Positions 53,920 to 64,000 of a stretch of 64,000 nt of DNA are shown here, one piece after another. Source of the DNA: Podospora pseudoanserina (Eukaryota; Ascomycota; Sordariomycetes; Sordariales; Podosporaceae); contig NC_085922.1 in NCBI RefSeq assembly GCF_035222485.1, forward strand, positions 945,001 through 1,009,000, read 5' to 3'. A program made the translations under genes and the position numbers. Below the pieces are notes generated by a model. It was not told the origin of the DNA, searched no databases, and was given only the letters and a program-made list of their open reading frames with translations. The number at the start of each line of letters is the position of its first letter. Positions within the stretch are counted from its first letter, which is position 1.

Positions 53920-55253
53920 ATGGAGGGGGGTTTGAAGGAGAAGGGGAGAGGGGGGGTGGTTCGGGAGAGATTTTTTAGATTGAATGTTGGAATTTAGAGA
54001 GCTGAACTCCTACCGGAGTGTTGGAACGATGGTTTTTTGTAACAACTTGAAGTTGACATTGACCCCCTTTTCTCATATCACCCTTTTTCCACATTGCCGC
54101 TCAACCCCCTCTCCCCGCCTTGCTCTCTTCTTATCTCAACCCCCGTCTGATACCCTCTTCCATCTAACCCTTTCCTTTCACCACCCTTCCCACCTCTCCT
54201 TCTTCCACCACCCCTCCCCATCACCTTTCACCTACCTCCTACACCCCTTCCACCCCACAACATCAGAACCACCATTAGGAGCGGGCCACGCGCGCACAGG
54301 CCAGAGAGCAGCCGTCAAATGGAATTCCCACAGGCCAGAGTAGTGTGCGCTTTACTTTGTGCTCGCTCACGCCCGAGTACAGGACCGTGAAAGGGGTTAC
54401 ACGTTGACGGGCGGGAGTTTGTGAATAGGTTGGGTGATGGTTGGCAGGTGATTCAGTGGCCATCTTGGTGCGGGTATTGGTGAGATGGTTATACCAGGGA
54501 GGAAAATGGTTATTCTCGTGGAAGGCTGGGGACGTGACATGGCCGTGTTGGTCGATTGGATGTCGTGATGATTGATGAAGACGGGATGGGTGGTGTACTT
54601 GGGCAACCGGGGTCTAAGCGGACAATGTCTAATGGTTTGGCCCGGTCATGGTAAGACGGGTCTAGGTCCTGTTTTGGTGGTATACAATTACTGTCTGGTT
54701 TTCTGTCAATAGAAATAACAAGTTCAACAACGCTCGAGAGTTGGATATTGACAAGGAACTTATTTCCATGACTCCCAGTGTTGTTGATGTGTCTTCCGCA
54801 CTGTCAAGTCTAAAATGTGAGCAAAATGATGTCGTTCCATGCCCAACGTTTCATTTTTGAGGAGACAAAGCATCTACATCAGACCCTACCATATGCCAAT
54901 CACGAAGGATGCCTTGATGTAAAACTAGTGGGCGTCAGAATAACACTCACATGTGTCTTCAAAACGTCAACCTACCTCACTGGATAATCAAGGTGCCTTG
55001 TGGAATGGTAGATAGGCCTCTAAACATTGGAAAGAGCCCCCTAATTATTTTCGACAGGCCTCTTATTATATCTGGTAGGCCTCTTATTATCTTCAATATA
55101 CCATATAATATACTTGATAGGCCTCATTTAACCCATGCTAGGGCCTCATCTAATACCTTGAAGGCCTCAAAAACACACAGCACGCCCTTCCGTAACCTCA
55201 ACACCCCCATGAATATCCCTTGAACATCCCTTCAATACCCATCCCCCCTAGAA
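53920..55253. other. Gene-free region with pyrimidine-rich tract
   Basis: A C/T-rich low-complexity stretch (about 54065-54255) gives spurious His/Pro/Ser frames. At about 55014-55170, AGGCCTC (or AGGGCCTC) recurs about six times at 20-45 bp spacing. No gene. Confidence 0.45.
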
Positions 55254-56585
55254 TCACCCATCCAAAACCCCCTGACAAGCCCTCAAACTCCCCACAACCG
55301 TCAAACTCAACAACGGGCTAATAATATACGAAATCGTCAACAACCTCGCAATCGCCCCCTCCTGCTCACCCCCCACCCCCTCCGTAACCTGCACCAAACT
55401 AATTAGCTTCTGTGCCGATGGCCCCGCAGGCATAAGCATCATGGTAAACCACAAAATAGGATCACTCCCCACCCAATCCGTCTTCGTCGCCAGCAGCCAA
55501 ATCGTCCCGATGCTCATCGCCGGCCAGATGACAAACCGCACCAGCAGAATAAACGACACCGTACCCCAGGGGACAATCTTCCTCAGCTTCCCATCTTCCC
55601 TCCCTTGTTTCCTGCTCTTGCGGAACTCCTTGATCGAGTTGAACAGCGAAAGCCCAGTGACGAGGACAGGCAGGGGCGCAAACAACTGGCTGATCGTCTT
55701 GAGGGAAGCGGTCAACCAAGCGGTGAAGATACCGCCTTCTTGAGTCGGGGCAAAAAAGGCCTTGTGAAGAGGGGGAGCCAGGCCAACCACAGCGCCAATC
55801 ACCGCCCCAATGAGGGGGGCGTTGAAAAAGGACAGGACGAGCGACACCCACCACTGGGCACGAGGGGAGAGACCATCCCACTGCTTCTGCGACACAAAAA
55901 AAGGGTGCTCGTCCGTGTAGTTCTGCTGCCGGTTGTCGCGCCCACTCGACGAGCTGTTCCGGTTCCCGAGGAGACGAGTCTGCTCGTCCGCACTCGCTTC
56001 TTCATCATCGTGATTCCCGCCTCCGCTCTCGTCCTCGCCATCCCTGTCCTCGCCATCCCACGAGTCCGTGTCCTCGAGCAAACGAGGACCAACCGCAAAA
56101 GTAATGCAGTTGGAGATTGTTGAAAACACCAAAAAGTACGACTTGGCGCGCTCGACTGCTTCCTCGCTGGATTCATCTCCCATGACCAGCGTGTCCAAAA
56201 TTCCCGTCTCTTGTAGTGCCCCAATGAGGAGGAGCGGGTAACTCGTGGTGTTGTTGATGAGGATGGCGACCGAGGCCCAGTTGGGCATTCCGAAACCGAA
56301 TTGGGCGAGCATGCCGATGCCAAAGGAGACAATGTGGCAGACTACACCCCAGATGACGATGGGGACATAGTTGCTGACGGAGTCGAGGTCGAGTTGAGAG
56401 CCGACTTTGGTGATGAGAAGCGCAGGCAAAAAAAGCTGGACGCAGATCTTGGAGATCTTCTTGCTGCTTTTGCGGTCGAGAAGTCCCAGCCAGCCCGCGA
56501 TGCCGCCATAGGTCATGACGAGGAGGACTGAGAGGGAGGCCTGGATGGCGCCGAGAAAAGATTCGAAGAGGCCGGTAGACCCCAT
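55254..56585 (-). CDS. PIN-like auxin efflux carrier family transporter
   Basis: 443 aa, single exon. The ATG at 56585 (MGSTGLFESFLGAIQASLSV) is preferred; the frame is open upstream to 56750 but with a polar extension. The first half has about five hydrophobic segments (SVLLVMTYGGIAGWLGLL, ICVQLFLPALLITKVGSQL, PIVIWGVVCHIVSFGIGML, WASVAILINNTTSYPLLLIG), including the INNTTSYPL motif of fungal members of the membrane transport family PF03547. A large acidic cytosolic loop (DTDSWDGEDRDGEDESGGG, EQTRLLG) follows, then another five segments (LVLSFFNAPLIGAVIGAVVG, FAPLPVLVTGLSLF, FILLVRFVIWPAMSIG, ILWFTMMLMPAGPSAQKL, ISYIISPLLSLTVV). This 5-loop-5 layout matches yeast Ecm3-like and PIN-like carriers, probably in ER or vacuolar membrane. 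The substrate is unknown. Confidence 0.92.
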   Translation of the reverse strand: MGSTGLFESFLGAIQASLSVLLVMTYGGIAGWLGLLDRKSSKKISKICVQLFLPALLITKVGSQLDLDSVSNYVPIVIWGVVCHIVSFGIGMLAQFGFGMPNWASVAILINNTTSYPLLLIGALQETGILDTLVMGDESSEEAVERAKSYFLVFSTISNCITFAVGPRLLEDTDSWDGEDRDGEDESGGGNHDDEEASADEQTRLLGNRNSSSSGRDNRQQNYTDEHPFFVSQKQWDGLSPRAQWWVSLVLSFFNAPLIGAVIGAVVGLAPPLHKAFFAPTQEGGIFTAWLTASLKTISQLFAPLPVLVTGLSLFNSIKEFRKSRKQGREDGKLRKIVPWGTVSFILLVRFVIWPAMSIGTIWLLATKTDWVGSDPILWFTMMLMPAGPSAQKLISLVQVTEGVGGEQEGAIARLLTISYIISPLLSLTVVGSLRACQGVLDG

Positions 56586-57852
56586 GGTGATGGTTTTGAT
56601 GTCGTCTGCTACAAGGTGTGGTGTGTTAGTCGAGGCTTTGGAAGTGCTCTGGGCGTAGCTGATAAGCTTCTCTTGGAGGGTGTGATGGTTCAGGCACCAT
56701 GCGCAGAAGATCTGGGAAAGAGGTCTAGGTGTGGTAGATGTCTTGCTCAAATATGGTTCCTGAAAGGTCTAGAACGTGTCGTGTGCTTGATTGCCTTGGC
56801 TGGCACCCGACGCCTTGGAACAGCTGAATGCATGACGAGTGGGCGCTCAAACTGATGACGAAAGCCAAGAAACGGTGGCCGGCCAGGGGTTGGCTGTCGC
56901 GATCACAACACAGCCAAGAAGGCCAAGACAAGGCGCCGTTGGGAATGTGGGTCTATGATTTGAGGTGGCTTTTGGCTGGGTAAGAACTAAAACACTGAAA
57001 GACATTGCTTGGCATGAATCAATCCAGATTCATGACTTGCAGAAGTCCATTAGACATAGCTTCCCAAAATGGCCTATCTGAACATCATATGAAAATGATA
57101 GAGTGGAGATGGCAGATGTGAAGAGTCTCAATAGAGGTGAGGCCATCTTTCGAAATATTGACCTTCCCAGACCTATGGCTGAGAAGCTCGAAGCAAAAAG
57201 TGACGGGAAAGTGCAAGAGGTTTCGATGGAACAAGCAACTCGACCAAAAGTCAAGAACAGCCACTTGACTGTTCCAAACATCCGAGGAAACGCCAAAGAA
57301 ACACTACATCGTCAGAAAGCAAAACTGAATAGCTGGGGTTACCGACAATCTCTCAGCCGCGCGAGCAGCCGGTCACGGGGGGCGGGGCTGGAGGTGGCGG
57401 CGGCGGCGGAGGCGGAGGAGGAGGAGGAGGGCCCGGAGGGGGTGTTAGTGGCGGCGTCCGCGGCGGCGTCCTGGGAGGCGTGTGCTTAGGCGTTGGAGGC
57501 GGCGTGTAAGGGCTCGCGGCCCCCATCTTGACGTTCTTGATAACAAGAGGAAAAAAAGGCCAGACACTTGCGATTTTTTCTGACACTACTTCACCACTCC
57601 AGCCTAGCTGCCCTACAGAAGGAAGGAGCCCCTCGCCATATGCTCCCAGTGACAGGTCATTATGTCGATACCTGTAGAGAAATAAACTTCTTCGATCAAT
57701 CGAGACAGAAACTACATCTTCATGTTCAACTCAATTATCCCAGATACCATCCAGTTTGCTAAATGCTCAGACAGGGGAACTAGACATAACCTCACCGAGA
57801 CTTTAAGAGTCAAAGTGCGCATAGAAACAGTCATAGTCAGACAATCAACTGT
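56586..57852. other. No supported gene; GC-rich Pro/Gly-repeat patch
   Basis: The promoter of the carrier gene comes first. At 57370-57510 a GGCGGCGGAGG/GGAGGAGG run creates an Ala/Glu/Gly frame on the plus strand and a poly-proline frame on the minus strand (PPPTPKHTPPRTPPRTPPLT). The minus frame has an ATG at about 57525 but ends after some 57 codons. I would not call it a gene. Confidence 0.4.
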
Positions 57853-58040
57853 TGTGGGACACTGAATGGCCTGGGTTTTCCCAGACCCACACCGGTTTGC
57901 TTTTGGGGCTGGATTTTCTTACTGTTTTTCTTTTTAGCCAACAACCAACTACTGTAATACTAATTTTGTTTACCATTTTTTCTGGCCAATTTTGGCCTCA
58001 TTTTCGCAGTCAGTGACTTTCCTAGGTCACCAGCCCAACA
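57853..58040 (+). mobile_element. Solo LTR-like repeat, family S, copy 3
   Basis: 188 bp, TGTGGGACACTG ... CAGCCCAACA, with the 5-bp target duplication ACTGT (57848-57852 and 58041-58045). This copy defines the ends of the family and shows that the copies at 3985 and 4696 are units of the same element. Confidence 0.88.
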
Positions 58041-58545
58041 ACTGTCCAAGAATGTTTCCAATCACATCAACCGATCATATCTGCCTAAAGCTTGCGCCGT
58101 GACATTGTAGCCCGTACCCCCGGACTATCATGAGCTCCAAGTGCCACAAAAGCATCCCTATGGCAAGCAATGTCCCTTCCCAAAGTTGTCTCGTACATCT
58201 CCCAGTCAAACCGCTTTACAATTGTGGCCGCTGTCAAGTACAGCCAGACTCTCATTTCGAGAGAAATCCTATGCTGTTTCTGGAAGACATACTGCCAAAT
58301 TCTGAGGAAGATTTCTTCATTATTTCTACATTCACACCCCTAAGTCTTCCAATGAACCTGAATCATATAAGCGCTGACAAAAAAAATCGAAAATAAAACG
58401 GGCTGTAGAAAATATAGGTACATCGGTACATCGAGCTTGTACTTTCAAGCTCTCAGGCAGAATGATGATGAAGCATAACTCTTTGTATATCTGGACATTT
58501 ATTACTCCGATCTTCGAAGCCGAAATTGTCAGACAGAATAGGAGC
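58041..58545. other. Intergenic
   Basis: Nothing recognisable. Confidence 0.4.
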
Positions 58546-59810
58546 TCATGGGAGCTGAAACTGACGTAACCAGTTCAGCTGGACATGGTACCGTTTGCCT
58601 GGAATACTTAAGGTACCTACTTTTTCCTTATATCTATTTCTCAGTTTGGCTCGCCCCTGGTACAACTCAACAATTCTCTTCCCAACACTCTCCCCGCTCA
58701 TGTACGCCCCAGCAACAGTGCCGCACTCTTCAAACGGCGCAGCATGCTCGCCACAGAACCATAACCTCCGTTCCACACAGCCATTTCTGATAGCCATTAC
58801 ATCCTTATCAGCTTCTTCGACACCAACCTGAAAGCTACAGTAACTCCCATTGCCACTGAGCTCATCTTTGAACCATTCTGTCGCGAGAATTGCCTTCGGG
58901 ATATAGTGTTTGTCTTCTGAGTTGTATCCAGAAGGAGTGAGTAATAGGGTTTAAAGAACTCTCTGAGCAGGCGGCGCTTCTGTTATGCGGTCCGGCCGTG
59001 TGCGAGATTGACAATGTGCCTCGAACAGTCCCCATAGAGGTATAACAATATGGTGGGGTGGTTGTTTGGTGCAGTGAACGAAGACAAGTCCCAGATCTCT
59101 TGTGGCCATGAGGAAGGGTTCGTCGACGTTGAGTACAGCGGGAAAAGCCAGTTCGTGGAGCTGGGAAACTCCTCCTCATCCTTCAAATGGTTCTTCCAGA
59201 AGGCGGTAGGGAACGTGATGAACACTTTCTCCAGCTGAGAGAGCGAGATGTTTGATATCGCTGCAACGAGCCGAGGCGGGAGTTCAGGGACAAACATGTC
59301 GGCATGGTGTTGCTTTAGAAGCCCCAAAGGAGCTGTAATAACTACCTCGTCAAATGACTACACGTCTCCATCGGAAGTTGTGATGGAGACTGCGCCCCAC
59401 TTGTCCTCTTCCGAGGTAGAAGAAACGACTTTGACAACGCGGGTCTTGAGACGGATATCGGCGTGTGTCAAAGCTGGTTTGGCGGCGAGTGCAAGGATTG
59501 AGGCATAGACAGAGGCAACAAACATCTCCTCTGCAGCATTTGTCAGTTGCAGTGTTGCCTTTTCAGTCGCTGATCACACATACCTCCGCCGCAACACTCC
59601 TCCATCTAAGCGAAGCGAAGGCGTTGCTTCCACATTGGCTCACCAACGTAGGCACTAAATATTTCGCTCATTTTAACAAGGAGGCCTCGTCCATGGTCAT
59701 CTGAGAGCACCTCCTGTGCTCGTTCACGGATGAAGTCCTGCAATGTTGATGGAAGAGGAAGAGGTGGAAGAGGCGGCCGGAGCGGAAGTCGAGGACAACT
59801 AGCCCTCAAG
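58546..59810 (-). pseudogene. Decayed FAD amine oxidase, 5'-truncated
   Basis: Read from 59810 downward: LPSTLQDFIRERAQEVLSDD, VGEPMWKQRLRFAW, EEMFVASVYASILAL, TRVVKVVSSTSEEDKWGAVS, then DEVVITAPLGLLKQHHADMF, ISNISLSQLEKVFITFPTAF, PNNHPTILLYLYGDCSRHIV and the terminal RRLWFCGEHAAPFEECGTVA followed by GAYMSGESVGKRI. The last is the flavin-binding C-terminus of monoamine/polyamine oxidase-like proteins. Breaks: a TAG after ITTSDGDV, a stop after LAHGRTA, and at least one frame change before ILATEW. The N-terminal dinucleotide-binding Gly motif is missing. It is non-functional; the parental enzyme would oxidise amines with FAD. Confidence 0.75.
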
Positions 59811-60050
59811 GCCTTATTGGGGCCTTTTCTTATTTTTGCAACTATCTGGATTTTCTTTTTTTCAACGACTGTCTCCTATTTGTTACCGATATAGGCTTTT
59901 CACCCGGCCTCAGGGCACGGTTTTCCTATGTAAATAACATCAGCAGGACCGACAAACTCTTTTTAGGGTAGAACGGAGTAGGAATAATAATAATATCTTG
60001 GCAGTGGGACCTTTGACTGCCCGGTCGGTAAGAGGCCCACTGTTAAGGAA
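59811..60050. other. Breakpoint region upstream of the amine oxidase remnant
   Basis: The amine oxidase sequence stops abruptly near 59810. The following bases show no relation to its expected N-terminus. GGCAGTGGG(A/T)C appears twice at about 60000 and 60063 with similar surroundings (TTGGCAGTGG, ATATTTTGG), a possible short direct repeat. Confidence 0.4.
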
Positions 60051-60470
60051 TTAATATTTTGGCAGTGGGGTCTTGATCATCCAATCGGGCGAACATGTGC
60101 CCTCTGGGCCCTCTTCTAGATAACAACCAACGAATTGGCTCTCAAATCCATTGGGCCGATTGCTCTGGTCTGGCTGGGTGCTCTGATCTAGATGACTTCT
60201 ACTTTCCCCCGGGTGACTGTTGGTCTCGCCTGTTTGACTGCTGCTCTGACTTGGTTGTGGTGAGTTCTGACTTGATTGAATGTTTTCATCGAAGGTCTGA
60301 GCGCTGGAGTTGACTGTGTTTGAGCTTTCTGCTACACTGGGAGAAAAGTTCTTCCTCATGAGCTTCTCAAACCTTGGATAACTTTCGACCAATTCGACAG
60401 GAAATGGGGCGTCTTTTTCAACTCCTTGAATAGCATCGGTCCTAGGATCTATCTTATTAATTCTTCGATA
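60051..60470 (-). pseudogene. Unknown Ser/Gln-rich coding remnant
   Basis: The open minus-strand frame reads REKPRTYRRINKIDPRTDAI, then PFPVELVESYPRFEKLMRKN and a Ser/Gln/Asn-rich tail (QSSQNSPQPSQSSSQTGETN) to the stop at 60051. It has no ATG at its start; a TGA precedes it at about 60505. It is either a 3' exon of a spliced gene or a remnant. Family unknown. Confidence 0.35.
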
Positions 60471-61783
60471 AGTCCTGGGTTTCTCTCGTTCTATATCCTC
60501 TTCGGCGAGTCACCGTTGAGACAGGGTTGCGCCTGTCACGGCAGAGCGGACCCACTGCACCACACTGCTATGATTGCTATCAAACGCTACAAGCAATCCA
60601 AGTTACCGACTTGGATCACTCAATGGGTATATGTATGGTCAGGCACGCCAGTGCCGTGACAGCGCCGGTGCTCATTCTTGACGGCCGTTCGCTCCCGTTC
60701 GACCCGGTCATCATACTGCCTTTGCTTCTTCCCACAGAGACTGTAATTAACCCCAAAGAGGTCGAAGCTTATCGTCAAGGCCACTGAACCTTCGTTGTAG
60801 GTCAGCCACTTGATTCGGGTCTGGCGGTGTAGTCATTTTGGGAACGCAGCGTGTGAAGGCGACGAGGAGACGGGAGAGATGATAACGGGACTAATTCTGT
60901 GTCAAAGGACGTAGTCTAAAGACCTTTGGGCTTCTTGTATACTGCCTCCATGTCGGCCGTCCTTCTGTGGTGAAGTGTGATTGGCACACCATTTCTTTAC
61001 CAGGGCTGTGTGAACTGCCCAGTCAGTGACCAATGTGATACACCATTACTGAGTACATAGCCAATGGTTTGATTCACGGAGGGCCGCAATCTGCATGGCC
61101 CTCTGTGCTGTTATTTTTTCTGAGTCGGCCGGGCAAACCGCCAAGAGAGCAGAGCCTCGATTTCTTTGAAACAGGCCAGATGGTCCCAATCATTCCTTGC
61201 CTTTGCGCTTACCTCGTGGGGTGCTGGGTAGGGTGAGCTTTTGTTGCTGTCGGAACCCACCCGCCCAATCCTGGGTCTGAAGGTACCGTCTGGATGCATT
61301 GCACACCCTCTTTAACCCTCAACACCACCAGTCTTATCACAGAAAAACCGGAACTCTCTGTATGTACCTACCTACTGGGTCTGTACCCTCTCCAACTCCG
61401 CTTCAAAGTGGGCCATTTATCTTCAAAGGAGCTCCTGACTTGGTGCCATAAATAGGCGGTGTCGTTGGTTCCAACCCCTCCTGTCTTTTACTCTGACAAA
61501 CCTGAAGGATGCAGCTGCTCGAAGCGTCCAGCCACTCGAGGTTGCAGCCACTCGAGGCGTGCAGTCTGTCACCTGGTGACTCAGCCCCCACCCTTTCCTC
61601 CAATATCCAACCCAACTCCGGTCCTAGGTAGTTAACTTGACAAGACCTGGAAAGCTTTCCGTCGCAAACAATACCATCGCGGCGTTGCGCCTACTTTCGA
61701 CTTGTCCTTCAGCATTTTCTTACACTACTCATATCTCAATTATTGCTGCTCAGGACAGCGCGTCGCGTTTCTCATCTGCAACT
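60471..61783. other. No supported gene
   Basis: Short frames only. CTCGAGGCGTGCAG/CTCGAAGCGTCCAG-type repeats occur around 61515-61565. Promoter side of the F-box remnant. Confidence 0.4.
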
Positions 61784-62583
61784 ATGCCCGGACCCTCAAT
61801 CCAGCGACTGCCCTGCGAGATCGTAGGAGCCATTCTGGCAAACCTCGACCATCTCAAATCTCTCCCCCCTGCTCTCCTTACATGTCGCCATTTCTACACA
61901 TCATACAAGGAAAGCCATGGCATTGAGGCGTCGATTCTCCGTCGCCAAATCACCCCGGCCCTCCTTCCACACGCAGTTGCTTTGATGGAAGCCAAGCTTC
62001 TGGCCCGTCCCCCCGTCACCAGCTCAGTCCTCAGCTTGCTTGACGAACTGGATAGCCATCCGTCGTTTCTCGCTGTCTGGCTGTCATCTCTGCCAAGGAC
62101 CATGCTCCAAAAGATGAGTCGGGCCCACGACGCAGTTCACACGTTTGCAACCGACTTTGCCAAGGCTGGTTTGGACCGTCTTTCATCCCATAGTACATCA
62201 GCCAGGATAGGACTCTCACCTCTAGAGTACTTCCGATTTTGCCGAGCATTCTACAGGCTCGAACTGTTCTATATGCTCCCTCGGGAACCCCAACTGGAGA
62301 GTGTAGACAGACAGTTCTTTTTCTAGATATCCGCCTTGGGAGAATAAGCAGATAGCTGCTGTATACGAGTACTTTGAAGCAAGGTTTGCCGAAGGTGCGT
62401 TGGATTCTGAACGACCACAAATCAAAATGCCCACGTGCGCTGACACCTTCAATAGCTTCTCGCGAGGTTCTCGCCCACGACGTTGACTTCGGGGAGTCCT
62501 CGATCAATTACCTCTCGTCTGCAGAGTACAATATATCAACACAGCAGTGGGTAGGGATACGGAGGAAGAATACGAGGAAATGA
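61784..62583 (+). pseudogene. F-box protein gene with frame breaks
   Basis: From the ATG at 61784 the frame begins MPGPSIQRLPCEIVGAILAN, LDHLKSLPPALLTCRHFYTS, a typical fungal F-box, and runs 180 aa to a TAG at 62326 after DRQFFF. The family sequence resumes one frame over (YPPWENKQIAAVYEYFEARF), matching the usual FPPWENEQ motif. One extra T in TTTTTC(T)AGATATCC would explain this. A third piece, VLAHDVDFGESSINYLS, lies near 62470-62520 in another frame. A truncated 180-aa F-box protein could still be made, so decay is inferred. Confidence 0.65.
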
Positions 62584-63645
62584 AGGAGTCGTTTCGTGAA
62601 AGGCCTAAAATCTGGCAGCAAGGGGGTAGTGGGTACTGGAGTCGTGGTGACCTGGGCCGCATAACGTGGCTAAATACGAAGAAGGATTAGGGTTCTGGCC
62701 AGATATAGTAGTGTAAAGAGCGTACAACAATAAAAAACAAAAACATACAACACCAGGGATTCCCCAATCGTCACCGACTTGAGTACTGGTCTGGCCCTCA
62801 GCTGTTTGACCAGGGGAGAGCAGACGGGATCCCGTACTTTCAACTGGGTATGATCGTATGTAAAATAATTTGCCCAAAAACAGACTCGTGAATGGCATTC
62901 CGGCACTTGTTTTTAAATGCATTTTAAGGATGACCAGAAGCCTGAGGCCGATCGAAGTGAATGTGAAAAAATAAGGTACTATACCTCAAACTGTATCTTT
63001 TATGCTTTCTTAGCGACCCAGGAATTTGTCGATCATTAATTGGCCAGCATTCATTGGACCCGGAAGAAATGGCTCTCAATAGGCACGTAAGTGTCTGATG
63101 GAGCTTTGCTCTCTATCACTTCAATCTGACTGCCAAGGAGCTCGCGAGTTGGCTGCAGCCACTGTCTTGTTTCAAGGGGTATAATACGGAAACGGCATAC
63201 TTTGCCGTATACCTGCATCATCGACCCGCTCAAAATCAACAACTGTCATTCCGCGAAGGCTTCTATCAAGTGCTGAAACACCTTGTTCGCACTGTCCAAA
63301 ATGTATGCCTCTCACTGATAGGCCTGTCTCATGAGGCGGTTGGGGTGGTAGCATCTTACGGAGAAGAAACCAAGAGGCTTGCATAAGATGGTCTTTGACG
63401 GTCAACGAGACACTGAAAATAATATCAACTCACTGGTTGGTCCAAACTGTCATGATCATTCTATTAGAAACCCCTGTATGATTGTAGATATAATAATATC
63501 AGGCTTACCATCTGGATCATGCTGTCTGGCAAAGCTGGCTTCCAACACATTCATCGCGCAGGCCGCGGCAGTTGACCATCCTTAGCTTTTCCCCTTTCCT
63601 TTTGTCATTCACTCACAGCTGCTTCATCTCAAGAAACATATCATC
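62584..63645. other. Intergenic with possible remnant on the minus strand
   Basis: At about 63060-63405 the minus strand shows two overlapping frames of protein-like sequence: VKDHLMQASWFLLRKMLPPQ to ALDRSLRGMTVVDFERVDD, then VYGKVCRFRIIPLETRQWLQ to SQIEVIESKAPSDTYVPIES. They would join only with a one-base frame change. Family unknown; either a remnant or chance. Confidence 0.3.
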
Positions 63646-64000
63646 ATGGATCCCGTTAGCATTCTCTTCTCACTTCGACCTTTCAACCGCGAGGCCGACA
63701 AAATCGTCCAAGACAACCCCAATTACCAGTTCCCCGTCACCTCCCACGGCAGATCCTACCTCGTCGTCCGAGTCGGCCACAAGTCCAAGTTCGAAGAATG
63801 TCCCACCTCCATCGGCCGACTCGCCAGCGTTAACGACATCATCCTCAAAGACCCCGGCTTCCCCTCCGTCCAGTGCTGGTTCAAAGTAGCCCCCAGCGGC
63901 GAGCTCCTCGTCGAGGACGCAACCAGCGGCCACCCCACCCACCTCGACATGTACGACCCCGCCAACAAAAGGCCGACCTCCCCGAAAAATACTGCCTCCA
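63646..64000 (+). CDS. FHA-like domain protein, partial at right edge
   Basis: The frame is open from the ATG at 63646 to the window end (118 codons seen). It starts MDPVSILFSLRPFNREADKI. Next comes YQFPVTSHGRSYLVVRVGHK, then SIGRLASVNDIILKDPGFPS, VQCWFKVAPSGELLVEDATS and GHPTHLDMY. The spacing of GRLASVNDIIL, a CWF strand and LLVEDATSGHPT follows the beta-sandwich of forkhead-associated (FHA) domains, which bind phosphothreonine. In Sordariales such N-terminal FHA-like domains often precede a protein kinase domain; that part would lie outside the window. Strong C-ending codon bias supports a real gene. Confidence 0.7.
   Translation, partial: MDPVSILFSLRPFNREADKIVQDNPNYQFPVTSHGRSYLVVRVGHKSKFEECPTSIGRLASVNDIILKDPGFPSVQCWFKVAPSGELLVEDATSGHPTHLDMYDPANKRPTSPKNTAS

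Noticed and set aside
57353-57586. Poly-proline frame on the minus strand
   Set aside because: Made by a GGC/GGA low-complexity run and closed soon after; no conserved domain or upstream exon found.

Overview
The window looks like nuclear DNA of a filamentous ascomycete, most likely Sordariomycetes and plausibly Sordariales. The genes carry short introns (about 50-95 bp) with GTRNGT-like donors and CTAAC-like branch points. The gene content is fungal: a lipase-like/NACHT/ankyrin NLR, GPI-type small secreted proteins, the PIN-like carrier family and Fot1-type transposons. The transposon copies are AT-rich and full of stops, as expected after repeat-induced point mutation (RIP). The taxonomy is inference from these traits; I recognise no exact species.

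Layout. 0-9.4 kb is gene-poor: one small two-exon gene (482-1184), a pair of inverted solo LTR-like repeats (3985-4880), a RIP-degraded Fot1-like copy interrupted by a solo LTR (5.1-6.5 kb), an AT-rich stretch and minisatellites. 9.4-31.4 kb is gene-rich: a mitochondrial-type small protein, an alpha/beta hydrolase, a homologue of plant cycloeucalenol cycloisomerase, a 98-aa orphan, a decayed NLR, a GH31 glycosidase, a multi-exon membrane protein, two F-box-like or unknown genes, and a secreted DUF8021-type protein. 26-29.7 kb holds mostly debris. 31.5-35.7 kb has only decayed or doubtful coding DNA. 35.8-39.9 kb carries a HAD phosphatase and an aldo-keto reductase.

40.1-48.3 kb is the most distinctive part: a tandem array of four related cysteine-rich, predicted secreted and GPI-anchored proteins, all with a phase-1 intron at the same place. 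The array is split in the middle by a nest of solo LTRs and a Fot1-like DNA transposon (42.3-46.3 kb), and its last member is decaying. 48.9-56.6 kb has an NmrA-like reductase, a strongly codon-biased secreted LVIVD/choice-of-anchor protein, a small secreted protein and a PIN-like carrier. 57-63.6 kb is again poor, with another solo LTR and remnants of an amine oxidase and an F-box gene. A partial FHA-like gene runs off the right edge.

No operon-like pathway is evident. The genes look like independent accessory and metabolic loci in a region shaped by transposition, RIP, ectopic recombination between repeats, and tandem duplication followed by decay. I saw no convincing tRNA or rRNA gene and no CRISPR array. 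Exon boundaries come from reading splice consensus by eye and have no transcript support.
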